A stretch of 64,000 nucleotides of DNA from Shinella yambaruensis (GTDB lineage Bacteria > Pseudomonadota > Alphaproteobacteria > Rhizobiales > Rhizobiaceae). Made by a program: the position numbers and the translations under genes. Positions 44,728 to 53,447 of this stretch are shown here, piece after piece. The stretch is from positions 248,001-312,000 of the forward strand of contig NZ_JALJCK010000004.1 of NCBI RefSeq assembly GCF_022899355.1, given 5' to 3'. The notes beneath the pieces were generated by a model. That model was not told where the DNA came from. It saw only the letters and a list, made by a program, of their open reading frames with translations, and did no database searches. Position 1 is the first letter of the stretch. Each line of letters opens with the position of its first letter.

Positions 44728-44991
44728 ATGAGCAAGTCCCTCAACGCAGCCTTCGCGGCGACGCTTCTCGCCGCATCGCTCTTCGGTGGTTCCGCCGCCT
44801 TCGCTGGCGGCGACTATTACAGGGGCGTCTCGCCCACTTCCGAGCAGGATCAGATGATCGAGGCGAAGCGCCAGGCCCGCATAGCAAACGGCCATGTCTA
44901 TTCCCGGGCGGAAACCACGTCCCGGCGGATCGGCCCGGCCAATGGCGACTATTATCCGGGCCTCGACCGCACGGCGACTGCCGACCGGTAA
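44728..44991 (+). CDS. Secreted mini-protein with GDYYRG motifs, copy 2
   Basis: This is an 87-residue paralogue of the preceding gene, 50 bp downstream. The signal peptide is MSKSLNAAFAATLLAASLFG (cleavage near FAGG). GDYYRG follows immediately and GPANGDYYPGLDRT is near the C-terminus, matching the GPARGDYYRGLDRN block in copy 1, while the middle parts have diverged (here EAKRQARIANGHVYSRAETT). An AAGGAATG-type site precedes ATG 44728. A strong hairpin follows the stop. The function is unknown. Confidence 0.77.
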   Translation: MSKSLNAAFAATLLAASLFGGSAAFAGGDYYRGVSPTSEQDQMIEAKRQARIANGHVYSRAETTSRRIGPANGDYYPGLDRTATADR

Positions 44992-45016
44992 GCGACGATC
45001 CCTTTGCCTGCCATCC

Positions 45017-45045
45017 GAAGCTCCCGGTTCCCCGCCGGGAGCTTC
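45017..45045 (+). terminator. Hairpin after the mini-protein pair
   Basis: GAAGCTCCCGG (45017-45027) and CCGGGAGCTTC (45035-45045) form a perfect 11-bp stem, 25 bp after the second gene. Only GTTCGTTCG follows, so it is a strong hairpin with a poor T-run. Confidence 0.65.
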
Positions 45046-45083
45046 GTTCGTTCGAGGCGGCGGGGGCCGATGCTGGCCGAAAT

Positions 45084-45113
45084 GCCGCACGCGGGCGATT
45101 GTCGCGGTGCGGC
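45084..45113. repeat. Inverted repeat upstream of the bd oxidase
   Basis: GCCGCAC (45084-45090) and GTGCGGC (45107-45113) are exact complements separated by 16 bases, about 110 bp upstream of the oxidase operon. It could be an operator; no FNR/FixK-type box is seen. Confidence 0.35.
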
Positions 45114-45220
45114 AACGTGGGCGCGTGCACGGAATTGACCTTTGCCTGTTCCGGACCGCATTCTTTCCTGCGAGCGCGGCCTGCCGAGGCCCGCGCCAGC
45201 CTTATGAAAGGACGTGGCCA

Positions 45221-46633
45221 ATGTTCGAATCGTTGGACGCAACGCTGCTCGCCCGCTTCCAGTTCGCCTTCACCGTATCGTTCCACATCGTCTTTCCCGC
45301 CTTCTCGATCGGCCTTGCGAGCTATCTCGCCGTGCTGGAAGGGTTGTGGCTCTGGACGAAGGACGAGGTCTATTTCGCGCTGTTCAATTTCTGGAAGACG
45401 ATCTTCGCGCTCGCCTTCGGCATGGGCGTCGTTTCCGGCATCGTCATGTCCTACCAGTTCGGTACGAACTGGAGCGTCTTCTCCGACAAGGCGGGGCCGG
45501 TCATCGGCCCGCTGATGGGCTACGAGGTGCTGACGGCCTTCTTCCTGGAGGCCGGATTCCTCGGTGTCATGCTGTTCGGCCTCAACCGCGTCGGCCCGAA
45601 GCTGCATTTCTTCGCCACGCTGATGGTCGCCGTCGGCACGCTGATCTCGGCGACCTGGATCCTTGCCGCCAATTCCTGGATGCAGACGCCCGCCGGCTTC
45701 ACCGTCAACGAAGCCGGCCAGTTCGTGCCGGTCGACTGGTGGGCGGTGATCTTCAATCCGTCCTTCCCCTATCGCCTCGTGCACATGGTGCTGGCCGCCT
45801 ACCTGACAACCGCCTTCGTCGTCGGCGCCGTCGGGGCCTATCACCTTCTGCGCGGCGATGCGCCGAAGCGCGCGAAGACGATGTTTTCCATGGCGATGTG
45901 GATGGCGGCCGTCGTCGCGCCGATCCAGATCCTCGCCGGCGACATGCACGGGCTCAACACGCTGGAGCACCAGCCGGCCAAGGTCATGGCGATGGAAGGG
46001 CACTACCAGAGCCATCCCGACGGCGCGCCGCTCATCCTCTTCGGCATTCCGAATTCGTCCGAACAGCGCGTCGACTACGCCATCGAGATCCCGAAACTGT
46101 CGAGCCTCATCCTCAAGCATGACCTCGATGCCCCGCTCGCCGGGCTCGATACGGTGCCGAAGGAACTGCATCCGCCGGTCGGCATCGTCTTCTGGTCCTT
46201 CCGCATCATGGTCGCCATCGGCTTTGCCATGCTGGGCATCGGGTTCTGGTCGCTGTGGTGTCGGTGGCGCGGGACGCTCGGCGAGAACCGCTGGCTGCAC
46301 CGTGCTGCCGCGCTGATGGGGCCTGCCGGCTTCCTCGCCGTGCTGGCCGGCTGGGTAACGACGGAGGTCGGTCGCCAGCCCTATACGGTCTACGGCCATC
46401 TGCTCACCGCCAATTCCGTGGCGCCCATCGATGCGCCCGCCGTCGCCACCTCGCTGATCGCCTTCATCGTGGTCTATTTCCTCGTCTTCGGCGCCGGCAC
46501 CTTCTACATCCTGCGCCTGATGGGCCGCCTGCCGCGCGATCCCATGCCGGATCTGGCGGAAGGTCCTCTCCGTTCGGCCGGCATCATGCCCGCCGCCGCC
46601 ACCCCGTCCGGGAGCCGCCACCATGGCCATTGA
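45221..46633 (+). CDS. cioA: Cytochrome bd-type (cyanide-insensitive) ubiquinol oxidase subunit I
   Basis: This is a 470-residue membrane haem protein that oxidises ubiquinol and reduces oxygen. Haem ligands His22 (FHIVFPAFSIG) and His188 (YRLVHMVLA) are visible. The quinol-loop region is short and the conserved motif reads GRQPYTVYG where classical CydA has GRQPW; both fit the CioA branch. About nine membrane segments are apparent. ATG 45221 follows GAAAGGACG. It overlaps subunit II by 11 bp. It should support respiration at low oxygen or with the other terminal oxidases blocked. Confidence 0.92.
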   Translation: MFESLDATLLARFQFAFTVSFHIVFPAFSIGLASYLAVLEGLWLWTKDEVYFALFNFWKTIFALAFGMGVVSGIVMSYQFGTNWSVFSDKAGPVIGPLMGYEVLTAFFLEAGFLGVMLFGLNRVGPKLHFFATLMVAVGTLISATWILAANSWMQTPAGFTVNEAGQFVPVDWWAVIFNPSFPYRLVHMVLAAYLTTAFVVGAVGAYHLLRGDAPKRAKTMFSMAMWMAAVVAPIQILAGDMHGLNTLEHQPAKVMAMEGHYQSHPDGAPLILFGIPNSSEQRVDYAIEIPKLSSLILKHDLDAPLAGLDTVPKELHPPVGIVFWSFRIMVAIGFAMLGIGFWSLWCRWRGTLGENRWLHRAAALMGPAGFLAVLAGWVTTEVGRQPYTVYGHLLTANSVAPIDAPAVATSLIAFIVVYFLVFGAGTFYILRLMGRLPRDPMPDLAEGPLRSAGIMPAAATPSGSRHHGH

Positions 46634-47627
46634 TCTTCCCTTCATCTGGGCAGCCATCATCGCCTTCGCGGTGCTTGCCTATGTCATCCTCGACGGCTTC
46701 GATCTTGGCGTCGGCATCCTCTTTCCCTTCTTCAAGGAGAAACACGATCGCGACGTGATGATGAACTCCGTCGCGCCTGTCTGGGATGGAAACGAGACCT
46801 GGCTGGTGCTGGGCGGCGGCGGGCTGATGGCCGTCTTCCCGCTCGCCTATGCGACGATCCTGCCGGCGCTCTACATGCCCCTGGTGCTGATGCTGCTGGG
46901 CCTCATCTTCCGCGGCGTCGCCTTCGAATATCGCTGGCGCACCCGGCGCGGCGAGTTCCTCTGGGACATTGCCTTTTCCGGCGGTTCCATGGTCGCGGCC
47001 TGCACGCAGGGGGTGGCGCTCGGTGCGCTGGTGCAGGGCATTCCGGTGGAAGGGCGCGCCTATGCCGGCGGCTGGTGGGACTGGCTGACGCCCTTCTCCA
47101 TCGCGACCGGCCTGGCGCTGATCGTCGGCTATGCGCTGCTCGGCGCCACCTGGCTGGTGATGAAGACGAGCGGCGACCTTGCCGAACGCGCCCGCGGCTA
47201 TGCGCTGAAGGCCGGCCTCGGCACGCTCTTTGCCATGGGCGTCTTCAGCCTGTGGACGCCCTTCCTGGAGCCGCTCTACTTCGACCGCTGGTTCGGCTGG
47301 CCGACGCTGCTCTTCAGTCTGCTCGTGCCGCTTCTCGTGCTCGGCTGCTTCGCCCTGCTGGTCCAGGGCCTGCGCACCCGGCACGATTCACGGCCCTTCA
47401 TCGCCGCGCTCGGCCTTTTCGTGCTGGGCTTTGCCGGCATCGGCATCAGCTTCTACCCCTATATCGTGCCGGCCTCGCTGACGATCTGGCAGGCGGCCGC
47501 GCCCGAGGAGAGCCTTGCCTTTCTGCTGGCCGGCGCGCTGGTTCTGGTGCCGATGATCCTCGGCTACACGGCCTATGCCTATTGGGTCTTCCGCGGCAAG
47601 GTCGATCCCGAGGAGGGGTATCACTGA
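46623..47627 (+). CDS. cioB: Cytochrome bd-type ubiquinol oxidase subunit II
   Basis: This is a 334-residue CydB-family protein. It begins with a first membrane segment ending in LDGFDLGVGILFPF, and has VWDGNETWLVLGGGGLMAVF and FRGVAFEYRWR, all conserved. It binds no haem itself but forms the pseudo-symmetric partner of subunit I. It overlaps cioA by 11 bp and the DUF2474 gene by one base, so the three are cotranslated. Confidence 0.94.
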   Translation: MAIDLPFIWAAIIAFAVLAYVILDGFDLGVGILFPFFKEKHDRDVMMNSVAPVWDGNETWLVLGGGGLMAVFPLAYATILPALYMPLVLMLLGLIFRGVAFEYRWRTRRGEFLWDIAFSGGSMVAACTQGVALGALVQGIPVEGRAYAGGWWDWLTPFSIATGLALIVGYALLGATWLVMKTSGDLAERARGYALKAGLGTLFAMGVFSLWTPFLEPLYFDRWFGWPTLLFSLLVPLLVLGCFALLVQGLRTRHDSRPFIAALGLFVLGFAGIGISFYPYIVPASLTIWQAAAPEESLAFLLAGALVLVPMILGYTAYAYWVFRGKVDPEEGYH

Positions 47628-47740
47628 TGACGGAGGGTTCGACCGGCCGCAGGCTGCTCTGGTTCGTGGGCCTGTGGGCGGGCGGCGTGCTGGCGGTGAC
47701 GATCGTCGGCTTCGCCATCAAGCTCGCCATCGGGGCCTAG
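47627..47740 (+). CDS. DUF2474 mini-protein, bd oxidase third subunit candidate
   Basis: This 37-residue protein (MTEGSTGRRLLWFVGLWAGG, then VLAVTIVGFAIKLAIGA) has one transmembrane helix and a basic, polar N-terminus. This is the DUF2474 pattern, found behind cioB in many proteobacteria and analogous to CydX. Its ATG overlaps the cioB stop (TGATG). It probably stabilises the oxidase; the role is inferred from position and size. Confidence 0.85.
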   Translation: MTEGSTGRRLLWFVGLWAGGVLAVTIVGFAIKLAIGA

Positions 47741-47825
47741 CCGGGTGCCGGAAACAAGGGGCTCACGTAACGTAAAAGCATCCAGCCTCGCGCCAGCTTG
47801 CTTGCCTAGGTTCCGCCTCGGCCAG

Positions 47826-47890
47826 CATGCAGGCCCGCAAGCAGAAGACAGGACCGCACCCTCCTTCCGCTTAACCCCCGGGCCTGCATG
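47826..47890. repeat. 12-bp perfect inverted repeat with a 41-base spacer
   Basis: CATGCAGGCCCG (47826-47837) and CGGGCCTGCATG (47879-47890) are exact reverse complements in the 231-bp gap between the oxidase operon and the chorismate mutase gene. They could form a long-loop hairpin or be a pair of operator halves. Nothing else was seen in the gap. Confidence 0.5.
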
Positions 47891-47971
47891 TGGCCTTGCG
47901 TCTCAGGAGACGTTCGCGGCTTTCCCCCAAAACATTCCTCTGCTATCGGGGTCCCGACAAGGGAGACCGCA

Positions 47972-48271
47972 ATGGCGAAGACGGCCGCAGACTGCACGAC
48001 GATGGCGGAAATCCGGGAAAACATCGACCGGGTCGACCGGGCGCTGATGGCGCTCTTCGCCGAGCGCTGGAGCTTCATCGGCCGCGCGGCCGAGATCAAG
48101 GCGGGCCTTGGCATTCCCGCCGACGTGCCGGAGCGCGTCCGGGAAGTGCGCGACAATGCGCACCGCAATGCCGAGGCCCTCGGCCTCGACGGTGCCTTCT
48201 ACGAGGGAATCTGGGCAGAACTCATCGACTGTGCCATCGCCCACGAAAAGGCGCTGCTCGGCGAAGAATAG
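47972..48271 (+). CDS. Chorismate mutase (AroQ class)
   Basis: This is a 99-residue all-helical protein with the AroQ pattern IRENIDRVDRALMALFAERW, then AAEIKAGLG and the VPERVREVRDNAHRNAEALG segment. It converts chorismate to prephenate for phenylalanine and tyrosine synthesis. Small stand-alone AroQ proteins can also be isochorismate-pyruvate lyases (PchB), but no siderophore genes are nearby. AAGGGAGAC precedes ATG 47972. It is convergent with galE, with 3 bp between stops. Confidence 0.87.
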   Translation: MAKTAADCTTMAEIRENIDRVDRALMALFAERWSFIGRAAEIKAGLGIPADVPERVREVRDNAHRNAEALGLDGAFYEGIWAELIDCAIAHEKALLGEE

Positions 48272-48274
48272 GCG

Positions 48275-49267
48275 TCAGATCTGGTTGCGCTTGCCGAGGT
48301 GCTCCTCCCAGTCGAGCGCCGTACGCACGATGAAGCCGAGGTCGTCATGCTGCGGCTTCCAGTCGAGTTCCCGCATCGCGACGGAGGGGTTGGCGACGAT
48401 CAGCACCGCATCGCCCGGCCGGCGCCCGGCAAAGCGCACGGGGAAGTCCTTGCCGGAGACGGCCCTCACCTCATCCAGCACCTCCAGCACGGAGAAGCCG
48501 CGGCCATAGCCGCAATTGGCGACGATCGAGCCGCCGCCTGCCCGCATGCGCTGCAGCGCCTTCAGATGCGCATTGGCAAGGTCGGTGACGTGGATATAGT
48601 CGCGCACGCAGGTGCCGTCCGGCGTCGGATAGTCGGTGCCGAAGACATCCATGCCGGCGCGCTTGCCGAGCGCCGCCTCGCTCGCCACCTTGATGAGATG
48701 CGTGGCGCCTGCCGTCGACTGGCCGGTGCGCCCGCGCGGATCGGCGCCGGCGACGTTGAAGTAGCGCAGCGCCGTATAGGTGAAGTCGTGCGCGGCGGCG
48801 GTGTCGCGCAGCATGATCTCGGTCATCAGCTTGGAGGAGCCGTAGGGCGATTCCGGCCGCAGCGCTGCGCTTTCCAGCACCGGTTCCGTGCCGTCGGGCG
48901 TGCCGTAGACGGCGGCGGTCGAGGAGAAGACGAAATGCGGAATCTTCGCCGCGACGGCCGCGGCGATCAGCGCCCGTGACTTGACCGTGTTGTTGTCGTA
49001 ATAGGAGAGGGGATCGGCGACCGATTCCGGCACGATGATCGACCCGGCGAAATGGATGATCGCGTCGATGCTGTTTTCGGTGAAGATCTGCGCCAGCAGC
49101 GCCGCATCGGCAAGGTCGCCCTCGTAGAAGCGCGCCTCGGGCGCCACGGCCCAGCGGAAGCCGGTCGAGAGCCGGTCGAGCACCACGACCTCCTCGCCCG
49201 CATCGATGAGCGCCCAGACCATGTGGCTGCCGATGTAACCCGCGCCGCCCGTAACCAGAACCGCCAT
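48275..49267 (-). CDS. galE: UDP-glucose 4-epimerase
   Basis: This is a 330-residue short-chain dehydrogenase-like epimerase. The NAD motif is TGGAGYIGSH (6-15), and the catalytic Ser116 with Tyr142xxxLys146 is in the SPYGSSK segment. It interconverts UDP-glucose and UDP-galactose for exopolysaccharide and lipopolysaccharide. The length fits rhizobial ExoB/GalE. It is a single leftward gene. Confidence 0.92.
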   Translation of the reverse strand: MAVLVTGGAGYIGSHMVWALIDAGEEVVVLDRLSTGFRWAVAPEARFYEGDLADAALLAQIFTENSIDAIIHFAGSIIVPESVADPLSYYDNNTVKSRALIAAAVAAKIPHFVFSSTAAVYGTPDGTEPVLESAALRPESPYGSSKLMTEIMLRDTAAAHDFTYTALRYFNVAGADPRGRTGQSTAGATHLIKVASEAALGKRAGMDVFGTDYPTPDGTCVRDYIHVTDLANAHLKALQRMRAGGGSIVANCGYGRGFSVLEVLDEVRAVSGKDFPVRFAGRRPGDAVLIVANPSVAMRELDWKPQHDDLGFIVRTALDWEEHLGKRNQI

Positions 49268-49380
49268 GTCATTCCCCGAATCGACTGAATTGCCGGCATA
49301 TCACCCTGCCGGCCGGCAACACGCAACCGCAATTGCGGCGCATTTGCGGGCCCCTCCCGCCGAACAGAAGGAAGACCGTC

Positions 49381-49908
49381 ATGTCCGACCGTTTCATCGT
49401 GCTCTCCGGCTGCTCCGGCGGCGGAAAATCCACCCTGCTGGAAGAGCTCCGGCGGCGCGGCCACGCCGTTGTCGAGGAGCCCGGCCGGCGTATCGTGCAG
49501 GCGGAGCTGGCGAGCGGCGGCACCGCCTTGCCCTGGCTGGACCTTGCCGCCTTCGCCCGGCGCGCCATTGCGATGGCGCTCGCCGACCGGGCGGCGATGC
49601 AGCAGCATCCCGGCCTCGTCTTCTTCGACCGCGGCCTGATCGACGCCGCTTCCGCCCTCGATGCCGAGGGCGGGGAGCCGGTGCTGCCTGCGTTGGCCGA
49701 GGCGCACCGCTACAACAGGCGGGTCTTCCTCACGCCGCCCTGGCCGGAGATCTATGCCGCAGATCCGGAACGCCGGCATGATCTTGCGGCCGCGCTCGCC
49801 GAATATGAGCGGCTGGAGGAGACCTATCCCGCGCTCGGTTACGAAGTGGTGGTCGTGCCGAAAATGCCGGTGGCCGCGCGTGCCGATTTCGTGCTCGGCC
49901 GCCTTTGA
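49381..49908 (+). CDS. P-loop ATPase/kinase-like protein
   Basis: This is a 175-residue protein with Walker A GCSGGGKS (10-17), a DxG-type Walker B region in FFDRGLIDAAS and an R-rich lid. It resembles the AAA_28 type of small predicted ATPases related to nucleoside kinases. Substrate unknown. The start MSDRFIVLSGCSGGGKST at 49381 leaves a short gap to galE, from which it is divergent. The stop is 6 bp from the convergent aminotransferase gene. Confidence 0.8.
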   Translation: MSDRFIVLSGCSGGGKSTLLEELRRRGHAVVEEPGRRIVQAELASGGTALPWLDLAAFARRAIAMALADRAAMQQHPGLVFFDRGLIDAASALDAEGGEPVLPALAEAHRYNRRVFLTPPWPEIYAADPERRHDLAAALAEYERLEETYPALGYEVVVVPKMPVAARADFVLGRL

Positions 49909-49914
49909 TCGCCC

Positions 49915-51081
49915 TCAGCGCGCCGCGATGTAGCGGGCAAGCCGGTCGGCCGCCTCTGCGACCTGCCCGGGGTCGCGCAGGAAACAGGCGCGCATGAAGA
50001 GCTCGCCGCCCGGCCCGAAGGCCGTGCCCGGCGCAAGGCCGACATTGGTGCGGTCGACGATGTCGAGCGCGGCGAGGCGCGAATCCGTCACGCCGTCGAT
50101 CTTCAGGAAGGCGTAAAGCGCTCCGTCCGGCTTCAGCGTCTCGACGCGGTTGGTGGCGATCAGCGCGTCGCAGAAGACATCACGGTTCGTCGTGGCCTTG
50201 TCGATATTCGCCTGCACGAAGGCATCGCCCTCGTCGAGCGCCACGATGGCGCCCTGCTGCAGGAACTGCGGCACGCCCGAGGTGGAATACTGGATCAGGT
50301 TCTCCAGCACCTGGCCGATTTCCGGCGGCGCGACGATCCAGCCGACGCGCCAGCCGGTCATCGACCAGTTCTTCGAGAAGGAATTGACGAAGACGACCTT
50401 GTCGCCTTCCTCCATCACGTCGAGGAACGAGGGCGCCCGCCCGCCCGCATAGTGGTAGAGCGCATAGATCTCGTCGGCCATGATCCAGAGGCCATGGCGC
50501 CGTGCGATGGCGAGCAGGTTGGCAAGGTCCTCGCGCGTCGCCGTCCAGCCCGTCGGGTTGGAGGGCGTGTTGACGAAGAGCACGCGGGTCTTCGGCGTGA
50601 TCGCCGCTTCCACGCGGTCAAGGTCGACCTGCCAGCGCCCGCCGGCAAAGACGAGCGGCACGGCGACGGGGTTGGCGCCCGAAAGCCCCGCTGCCGCCGC
50701 GAAGTTCGGCCAGGCCGGCGTCAGATAGACCATGTCGTCGCCCGGCGAGACGAGCGCCTCGATCGCCAGCTTGATCGCCTGCATGCCGGAGCCGACGACA
50801 TAGAAATGCTCGTCGGGAAGCGCCGCGCCGAAACGGCGAGCATAGTAGCGCGAAAGGGCGGCGCGCAACTCGGGAATGCCGCGCTGCCAGGTATAGAAGG
50901 TCTCGCCGCGCAGCAGCGCGTCGGCCGCGGGCCGGGCAATGAAATCCGGCGTCGGCAGGTCCCCTTCGCCGACCCAGAGCGGGATCAGCCCTTCGCGCCC
51001 GCGCGCATAGTTGACCACTTCGACGATCCCGCTTTCCGGGGCGCGGAGCGAGCGCGGGCTGAGGCTTTCGATGAAGGACAT
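49915..51081 (-). CDS. PLP-dependent class I/II aminotransferase
   Basis: This is a 388-residue enzyme. The cofactor lysine is K237 (NSFSKNWSMTGWR); NTPSNPTG (171-178) and ADEIY (202-206) are also present. The general pattern is that of aspartate/aromatic aminotransferases (fold type I), but the amino acid substrate is not obvious. It is a single gene ending close to the P-loop gene. Confidence 0.9.
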   Translation of the reverse strand: MSFIESLSPRSLRAPESGIVEVVNYARGREGLIPLWVGEGDLPTPDFIARPAADALLRGETFYTWQRGIPELRAALSRYYARRFGAALPDEHFYVVGSGMQAIKLAIEALVSPGDDMVYLTPAWPNFAAAAGLSGANPVAVPLVFAGGRWQVDLDRVEAAITPKTRVLFVNTPSNPTGWTATREDLANLLAIARRHGLWIMADEIYALYHYAGGRAPSFLDVMEEGDKVVFVNSFSKNWSMTGWRVGWIVAPPEIGQVLENLIQYSTSGVPQFLQQGAIVALDEGDAFVQANIDKATTNRDVFCDALIATNRVETLKPDGALYAFLKIDGVTDSRLAALDIVDRTNVGLAPGTAFGPGGELFMRACFLRDPGQVAEAADRLARYIAAR

Positions 51082-51290
51082 GGAACATCACTCCCGCAGG
51101 ATCGGACCGCGCATCGATGATGACGCGGCCCAAGACCTAACCGGTTTCGTCCCGTCATTCACGCCAGTTTCGCTGACAGACCCATCGAAATCGGTGATGG
51201 AAGCGCGGGACGTTGTCCTTGCCGCTGGCGTTCAGGCTCCTGTCAGGCGCACGCCCGATCCTGCCGCCACGACTGGCAGGGAAGGCAAGC

Positions 51291-51854
51291 ATGAAGCGGT
51301 TCTTGAAATGGGTTGCGCTCGCCTGTGGCGCGGCGGGCACGGCGCTCGGCATCTATCTTGTGGCGATCCAGCTGACCGGCAACTTCGCCGCCGTGGTACC
51401 CGGCGAGGTCTACCGCTCGAACCAGCCCACGCCGGGCGAGATCGCAACCTATGCCGCGCGCTACCGGATCCGCACCATCGTCAACCTGAGGGGGCGGAAC
51501 GAGCGGGCGGCCTGGTACAGGAACGAGGTCGCCGCGGCCAGGAGCCTCGGCCTCACCCTCATCGATTTCCCCATGCAGGCCGACCAGCGGCTCGACCCCA
51601 AGGCGGCGGACGAGCTCGCCGCCCTCCTCAGGGACGCGCCCCGCCCGATCCTCATCCACTGCCGGTCCGGCGCCGACCGCACGGGCCTCGCCTCCGTCAT
51701 CTACCTCGCCCGCATCGCGCGCGTCGACGAGGAAACCGCCGAACGCCAGCTCTCCATCCGCTACGGCCACATCGGCGTCCCCTTCCTCTCCCCGACCTAT
51801 GCCATGGATGAAAGCTGGGAGGAGCTGGAAGAAGCGGCGCGCTCAGCTGGATAA
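51291..51854 (+). CDS. Dual-specificity/tyrosine phosphatase family protein
   Basis: This 187-residue protein has an N-terminal hydrophobic anchor (about 6-28) and a phosphatase domain with the CX5R loop Cys124-Arg130 (IHCRSGADRTG). VYRSNQPT and RTIVNLRG are typical of the bacterial DSP/PTP family around fused Sgp-type proteins. It is probably attached to the inner membrane with the domain outside. The substrate (protein or lipid phosphate) is unknown. The start MKRFLKWVALACGA at 51291 is preferred over earlier in-frame starts. Confidence 0.82.
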   Translation: MKRFLKWVALACGAAGTALGIYLVAIQLTGNFAAVVPGEVYRSNQPTPGEIATYAARYRIRTIVNLRGRNERAAWYRNEVAAARSLGLTLIDFPMQADQRLDPKAADELAALLRDAPRPILIHCRSGADRTGLASVIYLARIARVDEETAERQLSIRYGHIGVPFLSPTYAMDESWEELEEAARSAG

Positions 51855-51920
51855 AGCGTGTGTCTAAGCACACGGAAACCGCGTACTCTTCTCGATACCC
51901 TAATCATTTCAGGAGATTAA

Positions 51921-51996
51921 TGGTGCCCGGAGGCGGATTTGAACCACCGACACGCGGATTTTCAATCCGCTGCTCTACCAACTGAGCTATCCGGGC
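51921..51996 (-). tRNA. tRNA-Phe (GAA)
   Basis: The full cloverleaf is readable on the minus strand. The acceptor is GCCCGGA with TCCGGGC, the D-arm includes AGCTCAGTTGGTAGAGC, the anticodon loop TTGAAAA gives GAA, and the T-arm is GGTTCAAATCC. CCA is encoded (51921-51923). It is 76 bases with CCA. A near-consensus promoter lies about 60 bp upstream. Confidence 0.97.
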
Positions 51997-52058
51997 ATCC
52001 GGTTGGATTTCGCCTGGAAATCCGTGGGGCGCTTGGTTTCGCCCCGGAAGCGAGCGGG

Positions 52059-52086
52059 GTTATAGCATCTTGCGAAAATGTGTCCA
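52059..52086 (-). promoter_or_regulatory. Promoter of tRNA-Phe
   Basis: On the minus strand TGGACA (-35, 52081-52086) and TATAAC (-10, 52059-52064) are separated by 16 bases. Each box is close to sigma70 consensus, and the -10 lies about 62 bp upstream of the mature 5' end. Confidence 0.65.
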
Positions 52087-52170
52087 GCCCTCCCGGGCGT
52101 TTTTTGCGGGAAAATTGGCTGGCTTTGCAAGTGGTGGAAAAGATTGTGTTTTCGCCACGTGACAGGGGCG

Positions 52171-52380
52171 TCACATATCGTCCTCGTCGGCTTTCGCCTC
52201 GTCGTCGGCGACGGGGATGGCATAGGAGCCGGAGAGCCAGCGGTTGAGATCGACGTCGCGGCAGCGGTTCGAGCAGAAGGGATAGTGCTCGCGCGCCGAA
52301 GGGCGCTTGCAGATCGGGCAGGGCACGGCCTTGCGCAGCGGGGCGACGGTGGCCGCCGGCTTTTCGCTTTCGTTCGTCAT
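52171..52380 (-). CDS. yacG: DNA gyrase inhibitor YacG
   Basis: This 69-residue zinc-ribbon protein has its cysteines in PCPICKRPS and FCSNRCRDVDLNRWLSGSY, the YacG signature. YacG binds GyrB and inhibits gyrase. The start MTNESEKPA at 52380 is one base after the maf stop; a start 9 bp earlier (MPDMTNESE) would overlap maf. It closes the conserved infA-maf-yacG string. Confidence 0.92.
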   Translation of the reverse strand: MTNESEKPAATVAPLRKAVPCPICKRPSAREHYPFCSNRCRDVDLNRWLSGSYAIPVADDEAKADEDDM

Positions 52381-52381
52381 G

Positions 52382-53002
52382 TCAGGCATCCGTCCAGCCG
52401 GCATGCACGTCGAAGCCTTCGCCGGAAAGCAGGGCGAGGGTTTCATAGAGCGGCAGGCCGACCACATTGGTGTAGGAGCCGACCAGCTTGACGACGAAGC
52501 TGCCGGCAATGCCCTGGATGGCATAGCCGCCCGCCTTGCCGCGCCACTGGCCGGAGGAGAGATAGGCTTCGATGTCGGTGGTCGAGAGCCGCTTGAAGCG
52601 GACCTTCGTGTCGATGACCTTCTGGCGCACCGTGCGGTCCGGCGTGATGAGGCAGACGCCGGTGAAGACGCGGTGGCTGCGGCCGGAGAGCAGGTGTAGG
52701 GCGCTGGAGGCCTCGTCGATCATCTCCGTCTTCGGCAGGATGCGCCGGCCGACCGAGACGACCGTGTCGGCGGCCAGGATATAGCTTCCGGCAAAGGCCG
52801 GGTCCCCCTTGATGGCGGCGAGCGCCGCCTGTGCCTTGCCCGTGGAGAGCCGGCGCGCCAGCGAGCGGGGATGCTCGGAACGCTTCGGCGTCTCGTCGAT
52901 ATCCATGGGCATCAGGCGCGCGGGCGTAATGCCCGCCTGCGCGAGCAGTTCGACGCGGCGCGGCGAGCCGGATGCCAGGATGAGCGTATCGGTCTGCGCC
53001 AT
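52382..53002 (-). CDS. maf: Maf-like nucleotide pyrophosphatase
   Basis: This is a 206-residue Maf/Ham1-type protein. [18 protein letters not shown] and the metal/nucleotide loop [10 protein letters not shown] are signatures; the C-terminal part has [12 protein letters not shown]. It hydrolyses non-canonical or modified NTPs and is linked to septum control. It is followed at once by yacG and preceded by infA. Confidence 0.93.
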   Translation of the reverse strand: MAQTDTLILASGSPRRVELLAQAGITPARLMPMDIDETPKRSEHPRSLARRLSTGKAQAALAAIKGDPAFAGSYILAADTVVSVGRRILPKTEMIDEASSALHLLSGRSHRVFTGVCLITPDRTVRQKVIDTKVRFKRLSTTDIEAYLSSGQWRGKAGGYAIQGIAGSFVVKLVGSYTNVVGLPLYETLALLSGEGFDVHAGWTDA

Positions 53003-53083
53003 GGGGTCTCCGGGGTGCGCCGGTTTCAGCTCTCGGGCCGTGGGCCGGACAAGGCCGCGGCCGCAGGTCCCGCTGGGAGGAGC

Positions 53084-53302
53084 TTACTTGAAACGGTAGG
53101 TGATGCGACCCTTGGTGAGGTCGTAGGGCGTCATCTCGACCAGCACCTTGTCGCCGGCGAGAACGCGGATGCGGTTCTTGCGCATGCGGCCCGCGGTGTG
53201 CGCGATGATCTCGTGCTCGTTTTCGAGCTTGACGCGGAAGGTGGCGTTCGGGAGCAGTTCCGTCACGACGCCGGGAAATTCGAGGACTTCTTCTTTTGCC
53301 AT
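53084..53302 (-). CDS. infA: Translation initiation factor IF-1
   Basis: This is a 72-residue OB-fold protein, [20 protein letters not shown] to KGRITYRFK, matching IF-1 over its full length. It binds the ribosomal A site during initiation. The position before maf and yacG is conserved in Rhizobiales. Confidence 0.97.
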   Translation of the reverse strand: MAKEEVLEFPGVVTELLPNATFRVKLENEHEIIAHTAGRMRKNRIRVLAGDKVLVEMTPYDLTKGRITYRFK

Positions 53303-53447
53303 CTTTGAGCGATATTCCTGTAGGGTGGATTCGGGGAGGCCGGATGCCCGCCTCGAAAAAGTTGCCGGAAACTACACAATCCCCGGTGCTTTGTGAACAC
53401 CGAAGCGCCGGCTTTCTGCATTTGCCGGAAACAGGGCTGTCCTGCGC

